64,000 bases of DNA from Eubacteriaceae bacterium CHKCI004. GTDB taxonomy: Bacteria; Bacillota; Clostridia; Lachnospirales; Lachnospiraceae. Numbering within the stretch: the first letter of the stretch is position 1; each line of letters begins with the position of its first letter. The DNA lies in contig FCNR01000032.1 in NCBI GenBank assembly GCA_900016875.1, forward strand, positions 62,001-126,000. Reading direction: 5' to 3'. The translations under genes and the position numbers were made by a program. Positions 8,794 through 18,602 of this stretch are shown here, one piece after another. The notes beneath the pieces were generated by a model. The model was not told the DNA's origin. It saw only the letters and a list, made by a program, of their open reading frames with translations, and made no database searches.

Positions 8794-9609
8794 TTACTTC
8801 ACATGGGTATGTGTGAAAAGATGCTCATTGCAGTATTCGTAATTGCCGTTACATTTGGAGCAGTACCTGAATTCCAGATTCGGATCGTCAAGCTCTGTCC
8901 TGTGGCAGACCGCACACCGATGTCTGGCGCCTCCCGCATTCCGGGACACCTCTCTCTTATACTTAATCTTCCTGTGCACTTCCTTCGGAGACACTCTTCT
9001 GTAATTTCTCGTGGAGAAATAGAACAGAAGGAAATTAAGAAGACCGACCACGATAGCGATTCTCGTGCCAACGCCTCCCTGTATAAAAGAACCTGCCAGC
9101 AGAACCACATCCAGAATCGCCAGCCATTTAACCTTGACCGGGATGATACCGTAAATGTAGACGCGCATCTCCGGAAAGATGGCCGCATACGCCAAGAACA
9201 TGGACAGGTTCACATAGTAGGTGTCCATGAAAATGAACGGAGACCGGGTGACCGCATAAGCAATAAAAGCTCCTGCAATCGTACCCAAAACTCCCACCAA
9301 CACATACATATTAAACTTAAACGTACCCCACACCTGTTCCAGCGACTGGCCGATGGAGTAATAAAACAACAGCACAAATACAAGAAAAATAATGTTTGTA
9401 GTTGGCGCCGCCACAAGAAATGTGACGATTCTCCATGGCTGTCCGTGCAGAATCAGATACGGGTTAAGACTCAGATACTGATAGTAAAATGTCCCACGGG
9501 ACATAATGTTGAGAACCGCTCCCACGGCATACAGCATCACGATATACAACGGCAGATTGGTTATGGCATATTTTCCAAATTTTCGTTCCAGCCGATATAA
9601 CCAGTTCAA
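8794..9609 (-). CDS. Rhomboid-like membrane protein with C-terminal zinc-finger, probably not a protease
   Basis: A 271-aa protein with about six hydrophobic segments (residues 20-200) in rhomboid-like order: a transmembrane segment, a loop with HGQPWRIVTF, then VLVGVLGTIAGAFIAYAV. The tail (about 225-270) carries CAVCHRTE...CSKC...YCNEHLFTHTH, a probable zinc-binding cluster. I do not see the GxSG catalytic serine or the partner histidine in a late helix, so it is probably a pseudoprotease. The start chosen is TTG at 9609, 8 nt from AGGAGG; a TTG two codons earlier is too close to that site. It lies 63 bp upstream of pyk in the same direction. Confidence 0.7.
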   Translation of the reverse strand: MNWLYRLERKFGKYAITNLPLYIVMLYAVGAVLNIMSRGTFYYQYLSLNPYLILHGQPWRIVTFLVAAPTTNIIFLVFVLLFYYSIGQSLEQVWGTFKFNMYVLVGVLGTIAGAFIAYAVTRSPFIFMDTYYVNLSMFLAYAAIFPEMRVYIYGIIPVKVKWLAILDVVLLAGSFIQGGVGTRIAIVVGLLNFLLFYFSTRNYRRVSPKEVHRKIKYKREVSRNAGGARHRCAVCHRTELDDPNLEFRYCSKCNGNYEYCNEHLFTHTHVK

Positions 9610-9707
9610 TATCAATTCCTCCTCTATTATGTTCTTACTTTCATTGTTTTATTCCTGCTATATTGACATATACGGATCCTCCGGGCCGTCCGCCTTTATT
9701 ATCCTAA

Positions 9708-9761
9708 AACAAAGAGTTCTGCCAGGCAGAACTCTCTCCGGGCGCGGCCGTCTTAGCGACA
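9708..9761. repeat. Dispersed intergenic repeat, copy 2
   Basis: It matches 5213-5268: AACAAAGAGTTCT, GGCAGAACTCT, GCGCGGCCG and TTAGCGACA occur in the same order, with small differences in the spacers. It lies between the corA stop and the rhomboid-like gene and is again next to a long inverted repeat. Confidence 0.75.
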
Positions 9762-9774
9762 TCTGTCAACACGT

Positions 9775-9820
9775 TAATGTACTGACACATTCCTCCGCAT
9801 GCGAATGTGCCAGTACATTA
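9775..9820 (-). terminator. Long hairpin overlapping the corA stop codon
   Basis: Two 18-nt arms (9775-9792 and 9803-9820) are complementary with one G-U pair if transcribed from the minus strand, but give an A-C mismatch on the plus strand, so minus-strand RNA is the likely form. The corA stop codon lies inside the arm. There is no clear T-run, so it may be a 3'-end stabiliser rather than a simple terminator. Confidence 0.55.
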
Positions 9821-10756
9821 GCGAAACCTTTTTGTTCTTCCGATAAAAATTCCAGCTATGAGAGTCACTATCAGAGACAGTCCGCAGATAATCCAAAAAC
9901 CAAGGGGATGCGTGGATAGCGGAATACCTCCCACGTTCATTCCGAAAGCACTGGTAATAATATTAGGTATTGTCAGCACAATCGTAATAATCGCCAAAAA
10001 CTTCATGGCAATGTTCAGATTGTTGGAAATCACGGAAGCGAAGGCATCCATCATTCCGGTCATGATATCACTGTATATTTTTGCCATCTCAATGGCCTGC
10101 TTATTCTCGATAATAACATCCTCCAGCAATTCCTCGTCATCCTCATATCGCGGGATAGATGTGTTGCGCATGAGCTTCTCTAGTACCACTTCATTTCCCC
10201 GCAGAGATGTGGAAAGATAAATCAGACTCTTTTCCAGCTCCAGCATCTCTATAATCTCCTGATTTCTCTGAGAAATGTGAAGACGCTTTTCCACCTCATC
10301 GCTCTTCTTCTCAATGATACGCAGGAACTGCAGAAACATAGCTGCATTACGATACAACATCTGATAGAGGAACCGGGTTCTCTTCTGTGTTTTGAAGTTG
10401 CGCATCCTTCCATCCATGAACACTGCCAGAATCGGTGTATCAACGAGACAGACTGTAATGATATTCTCATCGGTAATATAAATACCAAACGGGATAGTGT
10501 AAAAGTATTCCTTCCCCTGCCTCTCTTCTGTTGTTGGTATATCGAGAATGATCAATGTATAATTTTCTTCCACTTCGATACGCGAGCGCTCTTCTTCATC
10601 GAGAGGTCCCTTTAAATCGTCCAGATCAATCAGAAAATGTTCTGAAATATTGATCAATTCATCCTGGGTCGGATTCGTCAACGCAACCCAGCTTCCTTCC
10701 TCTGCCGCAGGAATCTTCAGGACCTTCCCATCCACTGTTTTAAATATTCTTATCAT
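9818..10756 (-). CDS. corA: CorA family divalent cation transporter
   Basis: A 312-aa protein: N-terminal cytoplasmic alpha/beta domain (1-about 150), long helices (about 150-245, including KSDEVEKRLHISQRN), two C-terminal transmembrane segments and the pore motif GMN (AFGMNVGG), ending in a basic tail (GRTKRFR). CorA proteins form pentameric channels for Mg2+ and sometimes Co2+ or Ni2+. The start has GAGGG 7 nt upstream. It stands alone with its own near-consensus promoter. The exact metal is inferred from the family. Confidence 0.93.
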   Translation of the reverse strand: MIRIFKTVDGKVLKIPAAEEGSWVALTNPTQDELINISEHFLIDLDDLKGPLDEEERSRIEVEENYTLIILDIPTTEERQGKEYFYTIPFGIYITDENIITVCLVDTPILAVFMDGRMRNFKTQKRTRFLYQMLYRNAAMFLQFLRIIEKKSDEVEKRLHISQRNQEIIEMLELEKSLIYLSTSLRGNEVVLEKLMRNTSIPRYEDDEELLEDVIIENKQAIEMAKIYSDIMTGMMDAFASVISNNLNIAMKFLAIITIVLTIPNIITSAFGMNVGGIPLSTHPLGFWIICGLSLIVTLIAGIFIGRTKRFR

Positions 10757-10847
10757 GAGATTTCCCTCTTTCAGCGTTTGTCTGTTTTACGGCAATACAA
10801 CAGGAGGGCCCGTCTGAACTCCTCACATCATGGAAACCGCTGGTATC

Positions 10848-10876
10848 ATTATAAAGAATATAATATCCTTTGTCAA
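10848..10876 (-). promoter_or_regulatory. Near-consensus sigma-A promoter of corA
   Basis: Minus strand: TTGACA, 17-bp spacer, TATAAT. The leader is about 85 nt, too short for an M-box Mg2+ riboswitch; none was recognised. Confidence 0.75.
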
Positions 10877-10887
10877 ACCCGAAAAAG

Positions 10888-10933
10888 CAAAAAAGAAGGA
10901 ACCGTTCCCCTCTGTCAGATTCCGGTTCCTTCT
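10888..10933 (-). terminator. Intrinsic terminator of the rubrerythrin gene
   Basis: Stem AGAAGGAACCG/CGGTTCCTTCT followed on the minus strand by TTTTTTGC. It lies about 45 bp after the rubrerythrin stop. Confidence 0.85.
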
Positions 10934-10977
10934 ATATTATATAGTGTATTTATTCTGCTGTATTTATTGGTTATATC

Positions 10978-11646
10978 TTAGTAGTTCTCTTTTCTGACTT
11001 CAAAGAAGCTCTGAGAATATTTACATACCGGACATACCTCCGGAGCTTTCTTTCCGATTACAAGATGTCCGCAGACACGGCACTCCCACATGGTCTCTTC
11101 GGATTTCTCGAAGACTTTCTGCATCTCTACATTATTAAGAAGTGCAAGATAACGCTCCTCGTGCGCCTTCTCAATAGCTCCGACTTTACGGAAACGCTCT
11201 GCAAGATCATGGAAGCCTTCCTCATCAGCTTCCTTAGCCATACGATCATACATATCTGTCCACTCATAGTTCTCGCCTGCTGCAGCAGCTGCAAGGTTCT
11301 CTGCTGTAGTTCCGATGTTGCCAAGCTCCTCAAACCATACGCGGGCATGTTCCTGCTCGTTGCGGGCTGTTTTTAAGAAAATCTCAGCCAGCTGGTCGTA
11401 ACCTTCACGGCTTGCCACATTTGCAAAGTATGTGTATTTATTTCTTGCCTGGCTCTCACCGGCAAAAGCTTCCATCAGGTTCTTCTCTGTCTTTGTTCCT
11501 GCATAAGGATTCTTAGATTCAGCCGGAGCCTCCTCCTCGATCTTCTCAAAAACAGATGCCGGCTGTTTACATAAAGGACATACGAAATCCTCCGGCAGTT
11601 CACCTTCATAGATATAACCACAGATTGTACAACGATATTTTACCAT
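10978..11646 (-). CDS. rbr: Rubrerythrin with rubredoxin-like domains at both ends
   Basis: A 222-aa non-haem iron peroxidase. It has an N-terminal rubredoxin-like knuckle pair (CTICGY ... CPLC), a central four-helix ferritin-like domain carrying the di-iron ligands ([35 protein letters not shown]) and a C-terminal second rubredoxin-like pair (CRVCGH ... CPVC). Rubrerythrins reduce hydrogen peroxide in anaerobes using electrons from rubredoxin. Classical forms have the rubredoxin at the C-terminus and reverse forms at the N-terminus; this one has both. It is single-gene, with its own promoter and terminator, and the promoter overlaps a Fur/PerR-like sequence. Confidence 0.94.
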   Translation of the reverse strand: MVKYRCTICGYIYEGELPEDFVCPLCKQPASVFEKIEEEAPAESKNPYAGTKTEKNLMEAFAGESQARNKYTYFANVASREGYDQLAEIFLKTARNEQEHARVWFEELGNIGTTAENLAAAAAGENYEWTDMYDRMAKEADEEGFHDLAERFRKVGAIEKAHEERYLALLNNVEMQKVFEKSEETMWECRVCGHLVIGKKAPEVCPVCKYSQSFFEVRKENY

Positions 11647-11697
11647 AGTAAGTTCCTCCCTGTTTTTCTTTCCGTTTTACGGTTCCCTTAACAATAA

Positions 11698-11742
11698 TGA
11701 GAATCGTTACTATTATATTACCACAGGAATTTGACTTGTCAA
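11698..11742 (-). promoter_or_regulatory. Rubrerythrin promoter with Fur/PerR-like box
   Basis: Minus strand: -35 TTGACA (11737-11742) and either TATAAT at a 19-bp spacing or TAATAT at 16 bp. A 7-1-7 imperfect inverted repeat, TGAGAAT-C-GTTACTA (11698-11712), abuts the -10 and partly resembles Fur/PerR sites (TGATAAT-N-ATTATCA). PerR control would suit a peroxide-reducing enzyme; this is inference. Confidence 0.5.
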
Positions 11743-11788
11743 GATTTTTTTCCTGTTATTTTCTGGCAGGGAGGAAGCTTTCCATATT

Positions 11789-12166
11789 TTATGACTTTAT
11801 CTTTTCTGCAGGAACCAGTAAAATTGTCCCCGGACGAAGCGTAAGATTAGAAAGAACTTTATTCACCCTCGCCAGTTCTTCAAATGACATGGACAGATTC
11901 TTTAATATATCGCCGACAGTTTCATTTTGTTTTACCACATACGGGCGGAATCCAATCTGTCCCGGCGTCTGATCGGACGGTATACAGATCTCATCTCCCG
12001 GCTGCAGATTATATATATCAACAAAGGGATTCAGATCCAGAAGAACGCGAACTCTCGTATGATGCTTCCTGGCTATTCCATACAGAGTGTCTCCCGGCTC
12101 CACCACATGCACAGGGCCGGAGCAGCTTTTTTTGTTGCACATACTTAAATAGATTTTCTTGTTCAA
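11789..12166 (-). CDS. Protein with two LysM domains
   Basis: A 125-aa protein. LysM 1 (HVVEPGDTLYGIARKHHTRV...LQPGDEICIP) and LysM 2 (YVVKQNETVGDILKNLSMSF...LRPGTILLVP) make up most of it. A short N-terminus contains CNKKSC but no signal peptide, so it may act on the spore coat or cortex side, as SafA-like LysM proteins do, or bind peptidoglycan after non-classical export. An upstream ATG at 12181 is part of the ribosome site GGAGGGG, so the TTG at 12166 is the better start. Single gene, divergent from the activase gene. Confidence 0.8.
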   Translation of the reverse strand: MNKKIYLSMCNKKSCSGPVHVVEPGDTLYGIARKHHTRVRVLLDLNPFVDIYNLQPGDEICIPSDQTPGQIGFRPYVVKQNETVGDILKNLSMSFEELARVNKVLSNLTLRPGTILLVPAEKIKS

Positions 12167-12246
12167 AACAATCCCCTCCATCTTTCTTTACATTAATGTA
12201 TGTCGCAGGGATGATTTTTGTCACAGAGTATTTTTTTCGAATTTTG

Positions 12247-12275
12247 TTGTATTTTAAAAAAACTTCGTTTATAAT
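12247..12275 (+). promoter_or_regulatory. Candidate promoter of the activase/dehydratase gene
   Basis: -35 TTGTAT, 17-bp spacer, -10 TATAAT; about 70 nt before the ATG at 12352. Confidence 0.55.
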
Positions 12276-12351
12276 AGTTCCTTGAATCACAGACAGAAAC
12301 TTTCAAACATGTTATATACATTTTATTTTTTAAAGGAGTTGACAAGGATTA

Positions 12352-15300
12352 ATGGATTATTCATTAGGAATTGATATTGGCTCTACCACTGTAAAAGTCG
12401 CTGTCATCGACAGCGGACATAATATTCTTTTTTCTGATTATAAAAGACATTATGCCAATATAAAAGAGACTTTGCAGGAGCTTCTGACAGAAGCCCGGAA
12501 GCAGGTTGGAAACGAAACTGTTCACCCAACGGTAACCGGATCCGGCGGTATGGCGATTTCTGAATATTTACATATTCCGTTCTGCCAGGAAGTTGTCTGC
12601 GTGTCTCACGCATTACAGGACTACGAGCCAAAGACAGACGTGGCCATCGAACTTGGCGGCGAGGACGCCAAGATCATTTACTTTACCAACGGCATCGAGC
12701 AGCGGATGAACGGCGTCTGCGCCGGCGGAACCGGCTCTTTCATCGATCAGATGGCGAGCCTTCTGCAGACGGACGCTTCCGGCCTCAATGAGTATGCCAA
12801 GGGTTATGACACCATCTATCCGATTGCCGCACGCTGCGGTGTATTCGCAAAGACTGACATTCAGCCTCTGATCAACGAGGGAGCCACCAAGGAGAATCTT
12901 GCGGCCTCCATCTTCCAGGCTGTGGTGAATCAGACTATCAGCGGTCTTGCCTGCGGAAAACCGATCAAAGGTCACGTGGCCTTTCTGGGCGGCCCGCTTC
13001 ATTTTATGCCGGAGCTTAAAAATGCTTTTATCCGCACGCTGCATCTGGACGAGGAGCACATCATCGACCCGCCGCATTCTCATCTTTTTGCGGCTGTGGG
13101 CGCGGCTCTTAATTCCAAACAGTACTGCGCCATGGATTTTGATGAGCTTCTGGGTTACTTTGAATCAGAAATGCACCTGGCCGTGGAGGGAGAACGTCTG
13201 GAACCGCTGTTTAAAGATCAGGCGGAATACGACGCTTTCATCCAGGAACACAACCGTTTTAATGTAAAAAAAGGCGACCTGGCTTCCTATAAAGGAAAAT
13301 GTTATCTGGGTATCGACGCCGGCTCCACCACCACCAAACTGGCGCTGGTGGGCGAGGACGGTTCCCTGCTGTGGCGTTTTTACGATAATAATAACGGAAG
13401 TCCGCTAAAGACTTCCATCCGCGCCATGGGCGAGCTGAAAAAGGTGATGCCAAAGACAGCCAGGATCGCCGGTTCCTGTTCTACTGGATACGGCGAAGCG
13501 CTGATCAAGGCAGCCTTCAATCTGGATCACGGCGAAGTGGAAACCATGGCTCATTATTATGCGGCCGCTTTCTTTGAGCCGGATGTGGACTGTATCCTGG
13601 ATATTGGCGGACAGGATATGAAATGTATCAAGATCAAAAACAACGCCGTGGATAACGTTATGCTGAACGAGGCATGCTCTTCCGGCTGCGGTTCCTTTAT
13701 CGAGACTTTTGCCAAGTCTCTGGATTACTCTGTGGAAGACTTCGCCAAAGTGGCGCTGTTTGCCAAAGCTCCGATTGATCTTGGTTCCCGGTGTACCGTT
13801 TTTATGAATTCCAAGGTTAAACAGGCGCAGAAAGAAGGCGCCAGCGTCGGTGATATTTCTGCCGGTCTTGCCTACTCAGTCATCAAAAATGCCATTCTGA
13901 AGGTTATCAAGCTGACAGATCCGAAACAGCTGGGCAATAAGATCGTCGTACAGGGCGGAACATTTTATAATGACGCTGTTCTTCGTACCTTCGAGAGAAT
14001 CTCCGGCTGCCATGCAGTCCGTCCGGATATTGCCGGCATTATGGGCGCTTTCGGCACCGCGCTGATTGCCAGAGAACGGGCGGATGAAACCGGCCCGACC
14101 GGCATGCTTTCCATGGATGAGATTCTGAAGCTTAATTACGACACGACCATGAGCCGGTGTCCGCACTGTAACAACCACTGTCTTCTGACCATCAATGACT
14201 TCGGCAACGGACGCAATTTCATCTCCGGAAACCGATGTGAGCGCGGTCTCGGCATGGAGCGTAATCACGAGCATGTACCGAATCTTTACGATTATAAATA
14301 TAAACGGATCTTCGGATATAAATCTTTAAAAGAGGAAGAAGCGCCGAGGGGCGTTATCGGTATCCCGCGGGTATTGAACATTTACGAAAACTACCCGTTC
14401 TGGCATACTTTCTTCACAAACCTCGGATTCCGGGTAGTGATCTCCCCGAAATCTTCCCGTAAGATTTACGAGCTGGGTATCGAATCCATTCCGAGCGAAT
14501 CAGAATGTTATCCGGCAAAGATTGCCCACGGCCATGTGATGTGGCTGCTGCAGAAGGGCATCAAGACCATCTGGTATCCGTGCGTGCCTTACGAACAGAA
14601 CGAAACGCCGGACGCCAACAATCATTACAACTGCCCGATCGTTACTTCCTATGCGGAAAACATTAAAAACAACATGGAAGAGCTGCGTGACTCCGACATT
14701 CTTTTCATGAATCCGTTCCTGGCTCTCGACAATGAGGAAGCTTTAAAAGTCCGTCTTTTTGAAGAGCTGAGCCAGCATTATGACGTGACGAAGGAAGAAA
14801 TCACCGAAGCCGTGGATGCCGCCTACAAGGAGGCTGCGCAGGTACGTCAGGATATCCGCACCAAAGGTGAGGAAACCCTTGCTTACCTGGCGGAAACCGG
14901 CAAGATGGGCATCGTCCTCTGCGGACGCCCGTATCACATCGACCCGGAGATCAACCATGGTATTCCGGAGCTCATTAACTCCTATGGCATCGCCGTGCTG
15001 AGCGAGGATTCCATCTGTCATCTGGGCAATGTGGAACGGCCGCTTATCGTATCGGACCAGTGGATGTATCATTCCCGTCTGTACGGCGCCGCCAACTATG
15101 CTAAGAAAAATAAACAGCTTGAAGTGATTCAGCTGAACTCTTTTGGATGCGGACTGGATGCCGTCACCACCGACGCGGTCAACGACATTCTTTCCAATTC
15201 CGGACGAATCTACACGGTACTGAAGATCGACGAGGTCAACAACCTGGGAGCAGCAAGAATCCGCATCCGTTCCCTGATCGCCGCCGTGCGCATCCGGAAC

Positions 15301-16635
15301 AAAAAGAATATCGAACCGGAGATCGTTCCTGCAAACATTGAAAAGGTGGAATTTACCAAAGAAATGCGCAAGGATTATACGATCCTGGTACCGCAGATGT
15401 CGCCGATTCATTTCGACCTTCTGGCGCCGGTATTCCGCCATTGCGGCTACAACGTGGATGTGCTGCCGCAGATGGGCAAAAAGGCAGTGGATACAGGGCT
15501 GAAATACGTAAACAACGACGCCTGCTATCCTTCCCTCATCGTTGTGGGACAGATCATGACCGCCCTTACTTCCGGTAAATACGACCTGAACAAAACGGCT
15601 GTCATCATTTCCCAGACAGGAGGCGGCTGCCGGGCAACCAATTATATCGGTTTCATCCGCCGTGCCTTGGCCAAAAATGGCTATGGACATATCCCGGTAA
15701 TCAGTATCAGCGTACAGGGCATCGAGAAGAACGAAGGTTTCAAGATCACGCCTGCCCTTCTGATCCGTATGCTGCAGGCAGTAGTCTACGGCGACCTGTT
15801 CATGCGCGTTCTTTATCGTGTCCGCCCGTACGAGAAGGTGAAAGGTTCTGCCAATCATCTCCACGAGGTATGGCAGAAACGCTGCATCAAGTCGTTACAG
15901 AAAGCCCGTTACGGAGAATTCCGGAGAAATGTAAAACAGATCATCCGCGACTTCGACACCCTGCCGATCACGGAAGAGCGTCGTCCTCGTGTCGGTATCG
16001 TCGGCGAGATTCTGGTGAAGTTCCTCCCGGACGCCAACAATCATCTGGTTGAGTTACTGGAAGCGGAAGGCGCAGAGGCTGTGATGCCGGACCTTCTGGA
16101 CTTCATGTTCTACAGCCTGTATAACGCCAACTTCAAGTCGGAATACCTGGGCAAGTCTTCCTGGACCGCCAAGTTATGCAACGCCGGCATTCAGGCCATC
16201 GAGCTGTACCGCGGATTCCTGCGCAAAGAGCTGGAGAAGAGCAATCGCTTTGATCCACCGCCGCACATCAAGGATCTTGCAAGATACGCTTCCCCGATCG
16301 TCTCCCTGGGCAATCAGACCGGCGAAGGCTGGTTCCTTACCGGCGAGATGGTTGAGCTGATCGAGGGCGGCGCGCCGAATATCGTCTGCACCCAGCCGTT
16401 TGCCTGCCTGCCGAACCACGTGGTGGGCAAGGGCGTTATCAAGGAACTGCGTAGGAAATACCCGCAGTCCAATATCGTCGCCATTGACTATGACCCGGGC
16501 GCCAGCGAAGTAAATCAGGTCAACCGTATCAAGCTGATGCTTGCAACCGCCCAGAAGAATCTGGACGAACAGATCGCAAAGGAAAAGAAAAAAGAAGCAA
16601 AGAAGAAAAAACCGGCAAAACGGGCTGCCCTGTAG
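12352..16635 (+). CDS. Giant fusion: two 2-hydroxyacyl-CoA dehydratase activase (BcrA/BadF ATPase) modules plus HgdB-like/DUF2229 region
   Basis: 1,427 aa. Module 1 (about 1-260): ASKHA phosphate loop [29 protein letters not shown] and the second cysteine in [11 protein letters not shown]. Module 2 (about 320-590): [32 protein letters not shown] and [10 protein letters not shown]. In HgdC the two cysteines bind a [4Fe-4S] cluster shared by a homodimer; here both modules keep them. Then comes a CPHCNNHC motif (about 600), a DUF2229-like part and HgdB/HgdA-like segments ([30 protein letters not shown]). The family is widespread in Clostridia; its substrate is unknown. Related activases use ATP to inject an electron into a dehydratase. 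It ends in a Lys-rich tail and is monocistronic. Confidence 0.9.
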   Translation: MDYSLGIDIGSTTVKVAVIDSGHNILFSDYKRHYANIKETLQELLTEARKQVGNETVHPTVTGSGGMAISEYLHIPFCQEVVCVSHALQDYEPKTDVAIELGGEDAKIIYFTNGIEQRMNGVCAGGTGSFIDQMASLLQTDASGLNEYAKGYDTIYPIAARCGVFAKTDIQPLINEGATKENLAASIFQAVVNQTISGLACGKPIKGHVAFLGGPLHFMPELKNAFIRTLHLDEEHIIDPPHSHLFAAVGAALNSKQYCAMDFDELLGYFESEMHLAVEGERLEPLFKDQAEYDAFIQEHNRFNVKKGDLASYKGKCYLGIDAGSTTTKLALVGEDGSLLWRFYDNNNGSPLKTSIRAMGELKKVMPKTARIAGSCSTGYGEALIKAAFNLDHGEVETMAHYYAAAFFEPDVDCILDIGGQDMKCIKIKNNAVDNVMLNEACSSGCGSFIETFAKSLDYSVEDFAKVALFAKAPIDLGSRCTVFMNSKVKQAQKEGASVGDISAGLAYSVIKNAILKVIKLTDPKQLGNKIVVQGGTFYNDAVLRTFERISGCHAVRPDIAGIMGAFGTALIARERADETGPTGMLSMDEILKLNYDTTMSRCPHCNNHCLLTINDFGNGRNFISGNRCERGLGMERNHEHVPNLYDYKYKRIFGYKSLKEEEAPRGVIGIPRVLNIYENYPFWHTFFTNLGFRVVISPKSSRKIYELGIESIPSESECYPAKIAHGHVMWLLQKGIKTIWYPCVPYEQNETPDANNHYNCPIVTSYAENIKNNMEELRDSDILFMNPFLALDNEEALKVRLFEELSQHYDVTKEEITEAVDAAYKEAAQVRQDIRTKGEETLAYLAETGKMGIVLCGRPYHIDPEINHGIPELINSYGIAVLSEDSICHLGNVERPLIVSDQWMYHSRLYGAANYAKKNKQLEVIQLNSFGCGLDAVTTDAVNDILSNSGRIYTVLKIDEVNNLGAARIRIRSLIAAVRIRNKKNIEPEIVPANIEKVEFTKEMRKDYTILVPQMSPIHFDLLAPVFRHCGYNVDVLPQMGKKAVDTGLKYVNNDACYPSLIVVGQIMTALTSGKYDLNKTAVIISQTGGGCRATNYIGFIRRALAKNGYGHIPVISISVQGIEKNEGFKITPALLIRMLQAVVYGDLFMRVLYRVRPYEKVKGSANHLHEVWQKRCIKSLQKARYGEFRRNVKQIIRDFDTLPITEERRPRVGIVGEILVKFLPDANNHLVELLEAEGAEAVMPDLLDFMFYSLYNANFKSEYLGKSSWTAKLCNAGIQAIELYRGFLRKELEKSNRFDPPPHIKDLARYASPIVSLGNQTGEGWFLTGEMVELIEGGAPNIVCTQPFACLPNHVVGKGVIKELRRKYPQSNIVAIDYDPGASEVNQVNRIKLMLATAQKNLDEQIAKEKKKEAKKKKPAKRAAL

Positions 16636-16668
16636 CAGCCTCCTGCCGGAGCCAACCATCTATTTCCA

Positions 16669-16711
16669 TAAAAAGAAGCCGCTGAGGAATTCATTCAGCG
16701 GCTCTTTTTAT
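16669..16711 (+). terminator. Bidirectional intrinsic terminator
   Basis: Stem AGCCGCTGA/TCAGCGGCT flanked by A-rich and T-rich runs on both sides. It serves the activase gene on plus and could serve araB, which ends at 16807, on minus. Confidence 0.85.
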
Positions 16712-16806
16712 GTGCTATTATTCAAATATTTGCTGCGATTCCTGGCTGATCATCGCCTTTCAGGCAAATCAGCCGGAATCAATTTTCTTCGCAGATCTTA
16801 CAGAAA

Positions 16807-18471
16807 CTATTTTCTCTCCTCGCGGATCTTATTGAGACGTTTCATTACATCATTTTCTCCGGTTCCGAAGTATTTATGTAAGGTCTTGTACTCCTCGTAA
16901 AGCTTATCGTACACTTCTGTGTTGTCCGGATTCGGTGTATAAACCTTATCTTCCACCTGACCGATCTTCTGTGCGATCTCGCTGGCGTTCTTGTATCCGG
17001 TCACCTGCTCGGATGCTGCTGCAGCGCCGAGGATGGCTGCGCCCAGAGCGCTGGCCTGTGTGGTGGCGGAAATGCGGATATTCTTCTTACAGATATCAGC
17101 GTACACCTGCACCAGCATGTGGTTCTTCACCGGGATACCGCCGCTCAGTACGATGGAATTTACCGGCACGCCGGCATCTTCAAAGGCTTCGATGATCATT
17201 CTTGTGCCGTAAGCGGTCGCCTCGATGAGTGAAAGGTAGATCTCTTCCGGTTTGGTAAGCAGGTTCATTCCCATGATCATTCCGTTTAAATTAAAGTCCA
17301 TGAGCGGGGAACGAACGCCGTTAAACCAGTCAAGGGCCAGCAGACCGCTCTGTCCCGCCTTGTAATCTTTCAGACGGTCGGTGAGCAGCTGATGAACGGA
17401 GATTCCTTTTTCTCTCGCTTCCTGTGCGTAGCTTTCCGGTACGCAGTTGTCCACAAACCACGCGAAATGGTCGCCCACACAACACTGTCCTGCTTCGTAG
17501 CCGAAGTAGCCCGGCATAATACCGTCTTTTACAAGACCGCCAACGCCCGGGATACCTGCTTCCGTCTCTGAGAGCATCATATGACAGGAAGATGTTCCCA
17601 CAATGATCATCATCTCGCCCGGCTCGCCGATACCGCAGCCCGGCAGAGAGGAATGTGCGTCAATGATTCCGGTTCCCACAGGAGTTCCTGCCAGCAGACC
17701 AAGCTGTCTTGCCATGGACTCGCAGAGGTATCCGGCTGTCTCACCGATGGATTTGATCGGCGCATCCATTTTCTCCTCAATAAAATGTTCCATCCGTGGA
17801 TCGAGGGCTTTAAAGAAATCATTGGAAGGATAACCGGTATCATGGCGGTAAAAAGCTTTATAGCCGGCGCCGCAGGCGCTTCTTGTTTCTTCGTCGGTCA
17901 TCTCCCAGATAATCCAGTCCAGAGCCTCCATCATCCGGTCTGCTTCCTCATACACCTTCGGAGCATGACGCAGTGTCTCAAGAACCTTCGGAATCATCCA
18001 CTCACTGGAAACCTTGCCGCCGTAGAGGGACAGCCAGCTCTCTCCTCTTTCTTTCGCGATCTTGTCGATGAGCAGCGCTTCCTCTTCCGCACCGTGATGC
18101 TTCCAGAGCTTGACATAAGCGTGCGGCTCATCCTTAAACTGTTCCAGATGACATAACGGCGTCTTATCTGCCTTCACCGGAAGAATTGTTGAGGAAGTAA
18201 AATCGACGCCGATACCCACTACCTCTTCCGGGAACGCTTTTTTCTGTGCCATCACATTGCGGACGGTGATGATCAGTCCCTCCAAATAATCCTGCGGATC
18301 CTGCAGCGCCCAGCCCGGCGCCAGCCGTTGACCCGACGGAATGTGCTCCTCCATAACACCGTGCGGATACTCGTAGATACTCGTAGCCACCTCTTCTCCT
18401 GTGTGGATATCCACCATCAATGCCCGCACAGACAGTGTCCCATAGTCCACTCCAATTGCATACTTACTCAT
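16807..18471 (-). CDS. araB: Ribulokinase (FGGY family)
   Basis: A 554-aa ATP-dependent kinase phosphorylating L-ribulose to L-ribulose 5-phosphate in arabinose use. Visible: N-terminal YAIGVDYGTLSVRALMVD nucleotide loop, the GVDFTSST motif, the FGGY-type signature region with IVLSGGIPVKNHMLVQ near the C-terminus, and the SATTQASALGAAILG end typical of AraB. Length matches the family. The start is the ATG at 18471 (AAAGGAG upstream), not the earlier frame start. It lies 131 bp downstream of araM in the same direction. No arabinose isomerase or epimerase is in this stretch. Confidence 0.93.
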   Translation of the reverse strand: MSKYAIGVDYGTLSVRALMVDIHTGEEVATSIYEYPHGVMEEHIPSGQRLAPGWALQDPQDYLEGLIITVRNVMAQKKAFPEEVVGIGVDFTSSTILPVKADKTPLCHLEQFKDEPHAYVKLWKHHGAEEEALLIDKIAKERGESWLSLYGGKVSSEWMIPKVLETLRHAPKVYEEADRMMEALDWIIWEMTDEETRSACGAGYKAFYRHDTGYPSNDFFKALDPRMEHFIEEKMDAPIKSIGETAGYLCESMARQLGLLAGTPVGTGIIDAHSSLPGCGIGEPGEMMIIVGTSSCHMMLSETEAGIPGVGGLVKDGIMPGYFGYEAGQCCVGDHFAWFVDNCVPESYAQEAREKGISVHQLLTDRLKDYKAGQSGLLALDWFNGVRSPLMDFNLNGMIMGMNLLTKPEEIYLSLIEATAYGTRMIIEAFEDAGVPVNSIVLSGGIPVKNHMLVQVYADICKKNIRISATTQASALGAAILGAAAASEQVTGYKNASEIAQKIGQVEDKVYTPNPDNTEVYDKLYEEYKTLHKYFGTGENDVMKRLNKIREERK

Positions 18472-18602
18472 GTTCCTTCTCCTTTCGCTCACGCTAATAT
18501 ATTGCTTTATTTTACCATTTCAGGCTTCACGCCGTCCATGTTTTCTTTTGGTGTGTCATACTGTTTTTTAGTTCCCGGCTGCATCCATTTGCATCAGTTA
18601 TC

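Noticed and set aside
14743-15864. Minus-strand 373-codon open frame
   Set aside because: Antisense shadow of the activase fusion; no family resemblance, low-quality composition.
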